Below, in pieces: positions 42,914 to 52,144 of a stretch of 64,000 bases of DNA; the first letter of the stretch is position 1, and the number at the start of each line of letters is the position of its first letter. The notes beneath the pieces are model-generated. The model was not told the origin of the DNA, ran no database searches, and saw nothing but the letters and a program-made list of their open reading frames with translations. This DNA is from Rhizobium sp. WYCCWR10014. Lineage in GTDB: Bacteria; Pseudomonadota; Alphaproteobacteria; Rhizobiales; Rhizobiaceae. The position numbers and the translations under genes were made by a program. The stretch is taken from positions 83,569-147,568 of the forward strand of contig NZ_LXFU01000027.1 in assembly GCF_001657485.1 (NCBI RefSeq), written 5' to 3'.

Positions 42914-43775
42914 GCGCCCTGAAGCCCGCCGACATGTGGCGGCGGCTCGGATAGTAGAGATAGAGCGGTTCCTCCGGCTGGCACCAATCGTCCAGCACCT
43001 GGATCAACTCGCCGCTGGCGATCGCCTTCTCCACGCGCGGCTCCCAGACATAGGCAAGGCCGACGCCGCCGAGCGCTGCCTGCATCATCAACTCGTGATC
43101 GTCGAGCGACAGCGGTCCGGTCGGCTGAAAGCTCACCGCCTGGCCGTCCTTCTCGAATTCCCAGGCGTAACGCGCGCCTGAAGGAAACATGTTCTGGATG
43201 CAGAGATGGCGCTTGAGTTCGTGCGGCGTCGCCGGTTTCGGCCGAGTCTCGAAATAGGCGGGCGAGCCGACGACGACCAAGCGGATGCGCGGCTTGATAC
43301 GCAACGCGATCATGCCCTCGGTGACGCGTTCGCCGAAGCGGATGCCGGCATCGAAGCCCTCTTCGACGATATCGACCAGCCTGTCCGTGGCGTTGATCTC
43401 CAGCTGCAAATTGGGATTCTTTCTGAGCAACGGGCCGATGACACGACCGATGACGAAGGGGCCGATCGAGTTCGGAACGTTGATCCGCACCTTGCCGAAT
43501 GGCGTGTCGCGGTAGCGGTTCAGCGCATCCAGCGCTGCAGCCATTTCGCCGAAGGCCGGGTCGAGATGCGAGATCAACAGTTCGCCGGCCTCGGTCAGCG
43601 AAACGCTGCGCGTCGTGCGGTTGAGCAGGCGGATGCCGATCCGATCTTCGAGATTGAGCACGGCGTGGCTGACCGCGGAGGCGGTGACACCCCTCTCTTC
43701 GCCCGCCTTGCGGAAGCTTTTGTGCCGGGCGACGGCCGCGAAGGCTGCGAGTTCGGAAAGTTCAGTGGCGCGCAT
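42888..43775 (-). CDS. LysR-family transcriptional regulator
   Basis: The 295-aa protein has an N-terminal winged helix (FRKAGEERGVTASAVSHAVLNLE) and a LysR substrate domain ending YYPSRRHMSAGF. It is divergent from the SDR gene at 43902, with 126 bp between, so that gene is its likely target. The effector is unknown. Confidence 0.88.
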   Translation of the reverse strand: MRATELSELAAFAAVARHKSFRKAGEERGVTASAVSHAVLNLEDRIGIRLLNRTTRSVSLTEAGELLISHLDPAFGEMAAALDALNRYRDTPFGKVRINVPNSIGPFVIGRVIGPLLRKNPNLQLEINATDRLVDIVEEGFDAGIRFGERVTEGMIALRIKPRIRLVVVGSPAYFETRPKPATPHELKRHLCIQNMFPSGARYAWEFEKDGQAVSFQPTGPLSLDDHELMMQAALGGVGLAYVWEPRVEKAIASGELIQVLDDWCQPEEPLYLYYPSRRHMSAGFRALIDAMKAE

Positions 43776-43901
43776 TCCTGAATGTCACTCATCATAGTTT
43801 CAAGAATAACAAATCTTATACAGCAACGGATTTTCGGTCAAATTCAACCGGTCAGCACAGAGATGCGACGCCAACCGAATAGCTCTCGAAAGGAATTCGT
43901 C

Positions 43902-44753
43902 ATGAAAGTATGGTTCATCACTGGTGCATCCCGCGGCTTCGGCGCGCTGATGACCAAGGAAGCCCTTGCGTCAGGCGATGCCGTTATCGCCACTGCCCGC
44001 AACCCGAAGACCATCACCGAGCAGTTCGGCGAGCATCCGAACCTGCTGGCCGTTGCCCTCGACGTCACCAACGAGGCGCAGGCCAAGGAGGCAGCGGCTG
44101 CCGGCATCGCCCGCTTCGGCCGCATCGACGTCCTCGCCAACAATGCCGGCTACGGCTTGCTCGGCGCTGTCGAGGAAGCCACGGCCGAAGAGGTCGAAAA
44201 GCTCTATGCCACGAACGTCTTCGGCCTCTTGAAAGTGACGCGCGCCGTGCTGCCCTATATGCGCCGCCAGCGCTCCGGCCACATCCTGAACTTCTCGTCG
44301 ATCGGCGGTTATTTCGGCTATCCCGGCTGGGGCGTCTACGGCTCGACGAAGTTCGCCGTCGAGGGCCTGTCCGAATCGATGGCCGCCGAACTCGAACCTT
44401 TCGGCATCAAGGTGACGATCGTCGAGCCGGGCTTCTTCCGCACCGACTTCCTCGCTGACACGTCGCTAGCGATCAGCCCGGCCTCCATCGCGGACTACGA
44501 GGGTACGCCGGCCGGCAAGATGCGCAGTTTCGCCGCCGACGCAAACCATGCCCAGCCCGGCAATCCCGCCAAGCTTGCCGCCGGCATCATGACGATGGTC
44601 AACTCGGCCAATCCGCCGCTGCGCATGCCGTTCGGCAGCGACACGGTGGCCGTGATCGAGGAGCAGCATGCCAGCGTCGAACAGGAACTTGCCGTCTGGC
44701 GCCCGCTCGCGCTGTCCACGGATTTTCCAAGCGATGCAACGGCCTTGGCCTGA
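43902..44753 (+). CDS. Short-chain dehydrogenase/reductase
   Basis: The 283-aa SDR has the cofactor motif TGASRGFG (8-15), NNAGYG, and the catalytic YGSTK, with a preceding Ser in NFSSIGG. AAGGAATTCGTC precedes the ATG; the longer frame upstream is not used. It is divergent from the LysR gene. The substrate is unknown. Confidence 0.88.
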   Translation: MKVWFITGASRGFGALMTKEALASGDAVIATARNPKTITEQFGEHPNLLAVALDVTNEAQAKEAAAAGIARFGRIDVLANNAGYGLLGAVEEATAEEVEKLYATNVFGLLKVTRAVLPYMRRQRSGHILNFSSIGGYFGYPGWGVYGSTKFAVEGLSESMAAELEPFGIKVTIVEPGFFRTDFLADTSLAISPASIADYEGTPAGKMRSFAADANHAQPGNPAKLAAGIMTMVNSANPPLRMPFGSDTVAVIEEQHASVEQELAVWRPLALSTDFPSDATALA

Positions 44754-44856
44754 AGGGCACTGCCAGCAGGAAAACGCATGATGCGGCAAATTAGCATTCG
44801 CCTCACTTCTGGAATGACCTAGATCTAGGTTCGATCACCACCATGAAGAGGCGAGC

Positions 44857-45861
44857 ATGTCCATCAAGTCCATCTGCATCTATGGCGCCGGCGCACTCGG
44901 CGGCGCTATCGCCGTCAAGCTTGCAAGCCAAGCCGGAAACGACGCCATCATCTCCGTCGTCGCGCGTGGGGCCCATCTCGACGCCATCCGCGACAACGGT
45001 CTCAGCCTGCACGAAGCCGATGCGGAAAGGCCGCTCAATATCCGGCTTGCCGCGACCGACGATCCCGGGACATTGCCGCCGCAGGATCTCGTCGTCACCG
45101 GCCTGAAGGGGCATCAGCTGGCACCCGCTGCCGAAGGCATTGCCGGCCTCCTCAAGGAGGGCACCCGCGTCGTCATGATCCTCAACGGCATCCCGTGGTG
45201 GTATTTTCACCGCGATACCCAGAGCGGGCATGCCGAGCTGCAGTTCGACGAACTCGATCCCGGCGGCAGGCTGTGGCGGCTGATCGGACCGGAACGCGTC
45301 ATCGGCTGCGTCGCTTATCAAGGTGCCGAGGTGATCAACCCCGGCGAGATCCAGCTCTCCCACAACGGCCGCTTCGTGCTCGGCGAGCCCTCCGGCGACA
45401 TCTCGCCCAATCTCGAAGCGATCGCCGCCGTACTGACCGGCGCCGGCCTCAACATTACGACGACACCTGATATCCGCGGCGAGATCTGGAGCAAGTTGAT
45501 GGGCAACGCCGCCTTCAACCCGATCAGCGCGCTGACCAAGGCGCTGATGACCGACATCATGGCGGATCCCGCCCTTTCGGCTACGGTCGGCAAGGTGATG
45601 AGTGAGGTCCGCGCCGTCGGCGAGGCCCTGGGTGCGCGGTTCAGCATGACCGTCGAGCAGCGGCTGGAACAATCGCGCCATATAGGCGGCGTGCGCACAT
45701 CGATGCTGCAGGATCTGATCGGCGGCAAGGCGCTCGAAATAACGCCGCTGGTCGGCATGGTGGTGGCGCTCGGACGCCTGAGCGCCGTGCCGACGCCGGT
45801 ATCGGAAACGATCCTGGCGCTGGTGACCCAATTGGATCGGGAAAACCAGCGCGGCGGCTGA
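44857..45861 (+). CDS. 2-Dehydropantoate 2-reductase family protein (PanE/ApbA)
   Basis: The 334-aa protein has an N-terminal Rossmann motif (IYGAGALGGAIAVKLA) and a C-terminal helical domain with WSKLMGNAAFNPISALTK, containing the conserved Lys and Asn residues of ketopantoate reductase. NADPH-dependent reduction of ketopantoate in coenzyme A synthesis is the family function. Rhizobia often carry several PanE paralogues, so the real substrate may differ. Confidence 0.82.
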   Translation: MSIKSICIYGAGALGGAIAVKLASQAGNDAIISVVARGAHLDAIRDNGLSLHEADAERPLNIRLAATDDPGTLPPQDLVVTGLKGHQLAPAAEGIAGLLKEGTRVVMILNGIPWWYFHRDTQSGHAELQFDELDPGGRLWRLIGPERVIGCVAYQGAEVINPGEIQLSHNGRFVLGEPSGDISPNLEAIAAVLTGAGLNITTTPDIRGEIWSKLMGNAAFNPISALTKALMTDIMADPALSATVGKVMSEVRAVGEALGARFSMTVEQRLEQSRHIGGVRTSMLQDLIGGKALEITPLVGMVVALGRLSAVPTPVSETILALVTQLDRENQRGG

Positions 45862-45902
45862 TTGCGGAGGAAGGGCGGCGGCGAAAATCCGGCCGTCTTC
45901 GC

Positions 45903-46850
45903 TTACTTTCCAACCTGCTCGGCCCAGTTCGGCGCCTTGCCGCCGCCATCGAGAAAGGTCATCGCCATATTCGCCATGAGGGGCGAGGCGAAGGTCTCGT
46001 AGTGGGTGAGATCGGGCAGGATCGCCAGCCGGTTCTTCGACATGTTTTCCCGCATCCAGCCCGCATCGCGCAGACCGCCGCCGAGCTTGTGGTAGAAGTC
46101 GATCATATGCTCGGGCCGGATCATGTCGGCATCGCCATAGATCAGCATAACCGGCATGGTGAGCTTGGCGACGGCATCACTATAGTCGATGGGTTCGCGC
46201 ATCAGCGCGCCCATGGCGTCGAGCAGCTTCGGAAATTCTGAAACGTCAGGCGCCACCGCCTTGTAGGAGAGGAACATCGGCGTGTCCTTCATCATATCAG
46301 CCATACCGGCGCCGACGGCCGCCTGCTGCGGCAGCATCTCCGGGAAGAAGCCGTTCTGCGCATAGGGTGCCGAGAGGATCACCAGCCGGCGCACTTGGTC
46401 GGGCGCGTTCGCCGCCATGTTCAACGCCACCCCGCCGCCGAAGGAATAGCCGAAGACATCGAGCTTGTCGTAACCGAGCTGCTTCATCAGCATTGCGAGA
46501 TCGGCGCCGATGGCCGGAAGCTCGATCGGCCGCTTGCCGAGGGGCGTGCGGCCATGGCCCTGCAGATCGACGGCGATCACCTGCCGGTGGTCGGTGAAAA
46601 CAGGCATGACCGGCGCGAACATCTCGATCTGCCCGAGGCCGCCGTGAAGCAGCAGCAGCGGCTCGCCCTCGCCGCGGATCTCGTAATAATAATCGATGCC
46701 GTTGACCGGCAGACTTCCCTTCCTGACGATCGGCGCTGCAGCCTTCTTCTCCTCGATAACAGGCGCGGCACTTTCGGCGCTAGCCATGTTGGGCGCAGCA
46801 ACGAATGCAGCAGCCGTTGCGATCATCGAAATCACCGTCATTTTCGACAT
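45903..46850 (-). CDS. Exported alpha/beta hydrolase
   Basis: The roughly 315-aa protein has a signal peptide (MSKMTVISMIATAAAFVAA...ASA). An alpha/beta hydrolase domain follows with HGGLGQ, nucleophile Ser in GYSFGGG, Asp in YGDADMIRP and His in LTHYETF. I prefer the ATG at 46850, since AAGGAG lies 7 bp before it; the ATG at 46856 abuts it. The substrate is unknown. A 14-bp palindrome lies just upstream. Confidence 0.82.
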   Translation of the reverse strand: MSKMTVISMIATAAAFVAAPNMASAESAAPVIEEKKAAAPIVRKGSLPVNGIDYYYEIRGEGEPLLLLHGGLGQIEMFAPVMPVFTDHRQVIAVDLQGHGRTPLGKRPIELPAIGADLAMLMKQLGYDKLDVFGYSFGGGVALNMAANAPDQVRRLVILSAPYAQNGFFPEMLPQQAAVGAGMADMMKDTPMFLSYKAVAPDVSEFPKLLDAMGALMREPIDYSDAVAKLTMPVMLIYGDADMIRPEHMIDFYHKLGGGLRDAGWMRENMSKNRLAILPDLTHYETFASPLMANMAMTFLDGGGKAPNWAEQVGK

Positions 46851-46865
46851 TTCCATGCTCCTTTT

Positions 46866-46879
46866 CGGTATCGATACCG
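46866..46879. promoter_or_regulatory. 14-bp palindrome before the exported hydrolase gene
   Basis: CGGTATCGATACCG is a perfect palindrome with a central CG, ending 9 bp before the first ATG and next to the ribosome site. It could be an operator or a small leader hairpin. Confidence 0.4.
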
Positions 46880-47033
46880 CAAGGACGGTGGCGGTTATCC
46901 CTTTCCGACACCACGCGCCGAAATTTCTCGCATCGGCCTTTATGTCATTCCTATATTTTCGCCCCTCGGCTCGAATGGATTTCCTATCGCAGGCGGCAGT
47001 AGGTTTTCGCCATCACTGCAAAGGTCAAATGCC

Positions 47034-47192
47034 ATGCGAGATGTCATGTCCTCCGATTTCCGGCCCCTTCGCCCGCACAGGATCACGCGCGGCAGCCGGC
47101 AGATGCGCGAGAAGCGCACCGCCCGGGCGCTGATGGTTTTTGGCGTCGTGCTCGCCTGCGTCGAACTCTATGTCGTTCTCGGCGTGCTCTGA
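47034..47192 (+). CDS. Small membrane protein, 52 aa
   Basis: The frame begins MRDVMSSDFRPLRPHR and has an Arg-rich cytoplasmic half and one C-terminal TM helix (ALMVFGVVLACVELYVVLGVL, the last residues). A weak AAGG lies upstream. It ends 7 bp before the DapA-like gene, with which it may be cotranscribed. The function is unknown. Confidence 0.5.
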   Translation: MRDVMSSDFRPLRPHRITRGSRQMREKRTARALMVFGVVLACVELYVVLGVL

Positions 47193-47199
47193 GGTCACT

Positions 47200-48120
47200 A
47201 TGGAAACGGCGAGAATGCCGCGCCTTGCCGGCGCGATCACCGCCCTCGTGACGCCGTTCTTGAATGGCGACCCCGACAGGGCGGCGCTTCGGGCGCTTGT
47301 GGAATGGCAGATCCTCAGTGGCGTCGAGGGGCTTGCCATCTGCTCGACGACGGGGGAAGGCCCGACGCTTTCGCCGCAGGAGCGCGCCGAGGTGATCGAC
47401 CTCAGCATCCGGTCTGCGGCGGGCCGCGTGCCCGTCATCGCCGCCACCGGCACCAATTCCACCGAAAGCACGATCGTGCTCACCCGAGAGGCGCAAGCGC
47501 TCGGCGCCGCCGCCGCACTCGTGACCGTGCCCTATTATTCCAAGCCCGGGCAGAAGGGCATCATCCACCACTTCGAGGAGTTGGCGGCGGCAAGCGGCCT
47601 GCCTCTTATCATCGACAACGCGCCGGCGCAGACGGCGAGTGATCTTTCGACCGAAACGCTCGGCAGGCTGGCGGCCATACCAGGGATTTTTGGCATCCGC
47701 GACGCCACGGGCGATATCGCCCGCTTTGCCGGCCTCTCGCCGTCCCTGCGGCAGCGCTTCCGCTTCTTTTCCGGGCATGATCCTTCTGCACTCGCTTTCA
47801 CCATCGCCGGTGGCGACGGCATGATCTCGTCGGGCGCCAATGTGCTGCCGCGGCTCTTCACTTCGATGCAGCAGGCGGCTCGGGCCGGAAACCTTTCAGC
47901 GGCACTCTCGTTGCAGGATCGGCTGCTGCCACTGATTACAGCGCTTGGGCCGGAAGGCGATCCCGCTAAGATCAAGCACGCGCTCCGGCTGATCCGCGGG
48001 CTGGAGACCGAGCTTCGCCTTCCGCTTGTCGTCGCCGAGCCGGAGATGCGTTTCGCAATCGGCAAGGCGCTTGCGCCCTTCCTCGACGAAATCAGCCCCA
48101 GGTTGGCGCTATCCCTATGA
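47200..48120 (+). CDS. DapA-superfamily protein without the Schiff-base Lys
   Basis: The 306-aa TIM-barrel protein resembles 4-hydroxy-tetrahydrodipicolinate synthase along its length, and the Thr motif CSTTGEGP is kept. The Schiff-base motif GIKEATGD reads GIRDATGD here (Arg167, codon CGC at 47698-47700). The catalytic Tyr of YNVP is Asp139 (DNAP). A normal class I aldolase mechanism is therefore unlikely. It may be a hydratase, or have a non-catalytic or altered role; it should not be named dapA. The start METARM follows GAGG. Confidence 0.78.
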   Translation: METARMPRLAGAITALVTPFLNGDPDRAALRALVEWQILSGVEGLAICSTTGEGPTLSPQERAEVIDLSIRSAAGRVPVIAATGTNSTESTIVLTREAQALGAAAALVTVPYYSKPGQKGIIHHFEELAAASGLPLIIDNAPAQTASDLSTETLGRLAAIPGIFGIRDATGDIARFAGLSPSLRQRFRFFSGHDPSALAFTIAGGDGMISSGANVLPRLFTSMQQAARAGNLSAALSLQDRLLPLITALGPEGDPAKIKHALRLIRGLETELRLPLVVAEPEMRFAIGKALAPFLDEISPRLALSL

Positions 48121-48190
48121 GATTTTTATATTTTTGTCTCCGGCGCCAAATGGAAAGCCTATCCACCCGAGCCTATCTTTGAAGCGTGAC

Positions 48191-48214
48191 ACCGCCGCAC
48201 CATCAAGCGGCGGT
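48191..48214 (+). terminator. Hairpin downstream of the DapA-like gene
   Basis: ACCGCCGC (48191-48198) and GCGGCGGT (48207-48214) pair around an 8-nt loop, about 70 bp after the stop and 27 bp before the next start. There is no T-tract. It may be a terminator or part of the next leader. Confidence 0.4.
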
Positions 48215-48241
48215 TGAGTGAGACTTCGAAAGGACAAACCG

Positions 48242-48424
48242 ATGTCACGCCTGACTGAACCGAGTGCCGAAATCGACCCGCTGCAACGCAGCCACATCAG
48301 AGCACTCGCCGCCGACCCTTTCCATCCGATGCTCTCCGGTCTTGCCGCCATTGCACCCCGCCTTTTAGTGGCGATGGCCTCTGCCGGACTGGTGCAGATG
48401 ACCTTCAACCTCATCTCCCGCTGA
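48242..48424 (+). CDS. Hypothetical protein, 60 aa
   Basis: The frame starts MSRLTEPSAEIDPLQRSH with GAAAGGACAAACC before the ATG. The C-terminal half is moderately hydrophobic (MLSGLAAIAPRLLVAMASAG) and may be a membrane or amphipathic helix. It lies 26 bp upstream of another short gene on the same strand. I do not recognise it. Confidence 0.5.
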   Translation: MSRLTEPSAEIDPLQRSHIRALAADPFHPMLSGLAAIAPRLLVAMASAGLVQMTFNLISR

Positions 48425-48450
48425 AGCATCAGGACCGAAGGATCACCAAA

Positions 48451-48714
48451 ATGGCAAACGCACAGCAACGCCGCATTCTTCCCACTGCAACGCCCTCGCC
48501 TTCCGCCCGCTTCACCGTCGGCCGCGACAGAAGCGGCCGCTGGATCGTCCACGACCGCGAGGGCCTCGTCGGCGGGCTCTTCATCAATGAGGCGGCCGCC
48601 CTTCACTTCGCCGCAGGGGAATGCAACTGCCCCTCCGCCGACATCCACAGGGCCGCCGCGGGCATGGTGCTCGAATTCGCGCCCTTTGCGCGCGGCAATG
48701 CAAACATCCACTAA
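48451..48714 (+). CDS. Hypothetical protein, 87 aa
   Basis: The soluble protein contains a compact segment FTVGRDRSGRWIVHDREGLVGG, with the look of a short beta-rich domain, and a late CNC motif. It may be cotranscribed with the preceding 60-aa gene. The family is not recognised. Confidence 0.5.
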   Translation: MANAQQRRILPTATPSPSARFTVGRDRSGRWIVHDREGLVGGLFINEAAALHFAAGECNCPSADIHRAAAGMVLEFAPFARGNANIH

Positions 48715-48845
48715 ATGCAGCCGTGCTCTCGCCGCTTTCACGCGGCGGGAGCACGAAGACATGGGTTGAAGGCCAATTTCCAACTTTTCCTTAACCGGCA
48801 TGCTGGTAAAATCCTGGCGCACAGACTTCAGACGCCGCGAGACCG

Positions 48846-49157
48846 ATGCCGAAACCGAATTTCCGCTTCACCCATTACGATCTTAGGGAACAACGCGCCG
48901 GAACGATCATCGAGGTGTCGTTGAATGCGGTGAACAATGTCCGCCTGATGACGGCCCCGAATTTCCAGCGATTCACCGAGGTTCTCGATTTCAAATATAT
49001 CGGTGGCGTGGCGCGCAAATCGCCGATCAAGATCGCCGTTCCGGAAAGCGGTCACTGGCATGTCATCGTCGATATGGAAGGTCATCACGGTCTTGCGGAA
49101 TCGTCCGTCAAGGTGATCGCCGCGCCGGCAAAACAGAAGACGCCGCGCGCCTCCTGA
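48846..49157 (+). CDS. DUF1883-family protein
   Basis: The 103-aa protein matches the DUF1883 pattern: an N-terminal FTHYDLREQRAGTIIEVSL, the signature VNNVRLMTAPNF, and HWHVIVDMEG. DUF1883 domains also occur beside TIR-like domains elsewhere; here only the single domain is present. It converges on rarA, 14 bp away. The function is unknown. Confidence 0.7.
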   Translation: MPKPNFRFTHYDLREQRAGTIIEVSLNAVNNVRLMTAPNFQRFTEVLDFKYIGGVARKSPIKIAVPESGHWHVIVDMEGHHGLAESSVKVIAAPAKQKTPRAS

Positions 49158-49170
49158 CGTTCGACAGGTT

Positions 49171-50487
49171 TCAGCGCGGATTGCGCTCCTTGCGAAGCTT
49201 CGCCCACCATTCCAGCCGCTTGCGGATATCGCGCTCGAAGCCGCGTTCCGGCGGATCGTAGAAGATCTGGCGGCCCATCTTCTCCGGGAAATAATCCTGG
49301 CCGGAAAAGGCATCCGGCTCGTCGTGGTCGTAGCGATAGCCGTCGCCGTAACCCTCGCCCTTCATCAGCTTGGTCGGCGCATTGAGGATATGCTTCGGCG
49401 GCAGCAACGAGCCGTTCTGCTTTGCCGCCTGGCTTGCCGCCTTGAAGGCGGTGTAGACGGCATTCGATTTCGGGGCGGTGGCGAGATAGACGCAGGCCTG
49501 TGCCAGCGCCAGTTCGCCTTCCGGCGAGCCGAGATACTCATAGGCATCCTTGGCCGCGTTGCAGATCACCAGCGCCTGCGGATCGGCAAGACCGATATCC
49601 TCCACCGCCATGCGCACCAGCCGCCGGCCGAGATAAAGCGGATCCTCGCCGGCATCGAACATGCGGGCGAGATAGTAGAGCGCGGCATCGGGATCCGAAC
49701 CCCTTACGGATTTATGCAGCGCCGAGATCAGATTGTAGTGGCCATCCTGCGCCTTATCGTAGACCGGGGCACGGCGCTGGACGATGCGCGTCAGGCCTTC
49801 CGTGTCGAAGCTCTCGCCTTCGCGCGCCGCGCGCCAGACTTCTTCGGCGAGCGTCAGCACCGCGCGGCCGTCGCCGTCGGCCATGCGGATCAGGCTGACG
49901 CGGGCATCCTCCGTCAACGGCAGCGGCTTCTGCTCGATCGCCTCGGCGCGCTTCAGCAGCTCCTCGAGGCTCTCCTCGTCATGCGACTTGAAGGTGAGCA
50001 CACGGGCCCGCGACAGCAGAGCGGCGTTGAGCTCGAAGGATGGGTTTTCGGTGGTGGCGCCGACGAGGATGACGGTGCCATCCTCCATGACGGGCAGGAA
50101 ACTGTCCTGCTGGGCGCGGTTGAAACGATGGATCTCATCGACGAAGAGCAGCGTCTGACGGCCGTCCATACGCCGCAAACGAGCTGTTTCGAACACCTTC
50201 TTCAGGTCGGCCACGCCGGAGAAGATCGCCGATATCTGCTCGAAGGCCAGGCCCGCCTCGCCCGAAAGCAGCCGTGCCACAGTCGTCTTGCCGGTGCCGG
50301 GCGGACCCCAGAAGATCATCGAGCCGAGCGAGCCGCTTTCGATCATCCTTTTCAGCACGCCATCCTCACCGGTCAGGTGTTCCTGACCGGTGACATCGGC
50401 AAGCGTCTTCGGCCGCAGCCGGTCGGCAAGCGGCCGCCTGGCGGCGACCTCCTCCGGAACGCGCGGCGCGAAGAGATCGTTGCTCAT
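49171..50487 (-). CDS. rarA: Replication-associated recombination protein A
   Basis: The 438-aa AAA+ ATPase (MgsA/WRNIP1 family) acts at stalled replication forks. Motifs are Walker [10 protein letters not shown], Walker [11 protein letters not shown] and sensor 1 GATTENPSF, followed by the C-terminal tetramerisation region ([20 protein letters not shown]). The length is typical. Its ATG overlaps the DegP-type stop by 4 nt. Confidence 0.93.
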   Translation of the reverse strand: MSNDLFAPRVPEEVAARRPLADRLRPKTLADVTGQEHLTGEDGVLKRMIESGSLGSMIFWGPPGTGKTTVARLLSGEAGLAFEQISAIFSGVADLKKVFETARLRRMDGRQTLLFVDEIHRFNRAQQDSFLPVMEDGTVILVGATTENPSFELNAALLSRARVLTFKSHDEESLEELLKRAEAIEQKPLPLTEDARVSLIRMADGDGRAVLTLAEEVWRAAREGESFDTEGLTRIVQRRAPVYDKAQDGHYNLISALHKSVRGSDPDAALYYLARMFDAGEDPLYLGRRLVRMAVEDIGLADPQALVICNAAKDAYEYLGSPEGELALAQACVYLATAPKSNAVYTAFKAASQAAKQNGSLLPPKHILNAPTKLMKGEGYGDGYRYDHDEPDAFSGQDYFPEKMGRQIFYDPPERGFERDIRKRLEWWAKLRKERNPR

Positions 50488-51887
50488 CGGAAAAATTGCC
50501 GGATGCGCTGGCCGTCGCGCTCGATCTCGACCCGCCAGAGGCCGGGGTCGCTATCGGCGATCTCGGACAGTTCGCTGGTCGACTTCACATCCGTGCCGTT
50601 GATCGAGACGATGATATCCTTCGGTTCGAAACCGAGACGGGCAGCAGGCGAATCCTCTTTCACCTCGGAGACGACGACGCCTGCCGATTCCGGCGGCATG
50701 CGCAACTCGTCGGCGACCCGCGGCGACAGGTTCTCGACGACGGCACCGGTAAATGGCGTGTGTCCGCCGATGGTGCGCTGGTCGCGCGGCGAGGTTTCCG
50801 GGGCGCGGGCAAGCGTCAGCGGCAGTTGCTCCTCGCGGCCGTTCTCGATGACGGTGAGCTTGACCGAATTACCGAGACCCGCCGTCGTCAGCCGGTAGAG
50901 CAGCGCATCCGGATGCTCGACGGAAATTCCGTCGACGGCGGTGACGATTTCGCCGGCCTTCAGCCCGGCCTTGGCGGCTGGCCCACCTTCCGAAACCTTG
51001 ACGACGAGCGCGCCGCGGGCCTTGTTAAGCCCCAGCGCCTCGGCCACTTCCGAGGTTACGGCATCGAAGCTTGCGCCGACATAGGGCCGCTCGAAGGATT
51101 TGACGCCGGCATCGGCCGACGCGAGGAAGACCTTGACTAGGTTGGCGGGAATGGCAAAGCCAATGCCGTTCGAGCCGCCGCCGCGCGAGAAGATCGCCGT
51201 GTTGATGCCGATCAGTTCGCCCTTCATGTTCATCAAGGCGCCGCCGGAATTGCCGGGATTGATCGAGGCATCGGTCTGGATGAAGAAGCCGAACTCGTTC
51301 TTGATCACCTGGTTGCGGGCAAGGGCCGAGACGATACCGCTCGTCACCGTCTGGCCGACACCGAAGGGATTGCCGATCGCCAGGACGAGATCACCGACCT
51401 CGACCGTATCGGAATTGGCGATCGGCAATGTCGGAAAGCTTTCCTTAGTCTCGATCTTCAGCACGGCAAGATCGACACGGTCGTCGCGCAGCACCACCTT
51501 GCAGGGAAATTCGCGGCCGTCCGAGAGCGCCACCTTTATATCGTCGGCGCCCTCGATGACGTGATTGTTGGTCACGACAGTGCCGTTCGCCTCGACGATG
51601 ACGCCGGAGCCGAGCGAAGACTGCTTCTCCGAACGGTTCGGCATCTGCTGGCCGAAAAATTGCTCGAAGAAAGGGTCGCCGGCAAAAGGCGACTGCCGCT
51701 GGACGGTCTTTTCCGCGTAAACGTTGACGACGGCGCCTGACGTCTGTTTGACGAGCGGCGCGAAGGAGAGCTGCATCTGCATCTGGCTCTCGGGTACGGT
51801 CTTTGCCGTCTGCGCATGGGCTGCGGCCGGCAGAACGAGCATGAGAGCGAATAGTGAGACGGAGGCGCGCTTGAACATGCCTTGCAT
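50484..51887 (-). CDS. Do-family (DegP/DegQ) periplasmic serine protease
   Basis: The 467-aa protein has a signal peptide (ending AAAHAQ) and a trypsin-like domain with His in VTNNHVIEGADD, Asp in RDDRVDLAVLKI and Ser in NPGNSGGAL. Two C-terminal PDZ domains follow. Such proteins degrade or refold misfolded envelope proteins. It is translationally coupled to rarA. A RIME element lies directly upstream, in the promoter region. Confidence 0.93.
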   Translation of the reverse strand: MQGMFKRASVSLFALMLVLPAAAHAQTAKTVPESQMQMQLSFAPLVKQTSGAVVNVYAEKTVQRQSPFAGDPFFEQFFGQQMPNRSEKQSSLGSGVIVEANGTVVTNNHVIEGADDIKVALSDGREFPCKVVLRDDRVDLAVLKIETKESFPTLPIANSDTVEVGDLVLAIGNPFGVGQTVTSGIVSALARNQVIKNEFGFFIQTDASINPGNSGGALMNMKGELIGINTAIFSRGGGSNGIGFAIPANLVKVFLASADAGVKSFERPYVGASFDAVTSEVAEALGLNKARGALVVKVSEGGPAAKAGLKAGEIVTAVDGISVEHPDALLYRLTTAGLGNSVKLTVIENGREEQLPLTLARAPETSPRDQRTIGGHTPFTGAVVENLSPRVADELRMPPESAGVVVSEVKEDSPAARLGFEPKDIIVSINGTDVKSTSELSEIADSDPGLWRVEIERDGQRIRQFFR

Positions 51888-51920
51888 GGGTATCCCTTGT
51901 GAATCCTCTTGAGGAACGTT

Positions 51921-52034
51921 TTAGAGCATGACGCCGAAAAGTGTGAGCGGTTTTCGGACGACATCATGCTCTAACTATCTAATGGCGAACAGGATTCAGA
52001 TTTTAGGCCGACCCGGCCTAAAATCATCCTGTTC
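51921..52034. repeat. RIME-type intergenic element (two large palindromes)
   Basis: The first palindrome has outer arms TTAGAGCATGA (51921-51931) and TCATGCTCTAA (51964-51974), with inner CCGAAAA/TTTTCGG (51934-51940, 51951-51957). The second has GAACAGGA/TCCTGTTC (51987-51994, 52027-52034) and inner ATTTTAGGCCG/CGGCCTAAAAT (52000-52010, 52014-52024). The length of 114 bp and the layout fit the Rhizobium-specific intergenic mosaic element. Confidence 0.75.
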
Positions 52035-52144
52035 TGCTGCCCGACGCTAGAAAGGAAAGAGGGCGGAAGCATGGAGGAATAAGCCAAGAGGGCATCTTGG
52101 AAACCGGTTGAAGCCTATGCGAATTTGATTCAGAAAGATCGGCC

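Noticed and set aside
49324..50898. 524-codon plus-strand frame opposite rarA and the protease 3' end
   Set aside because: It overlaps two well-supported genes and has no recognisable motif.
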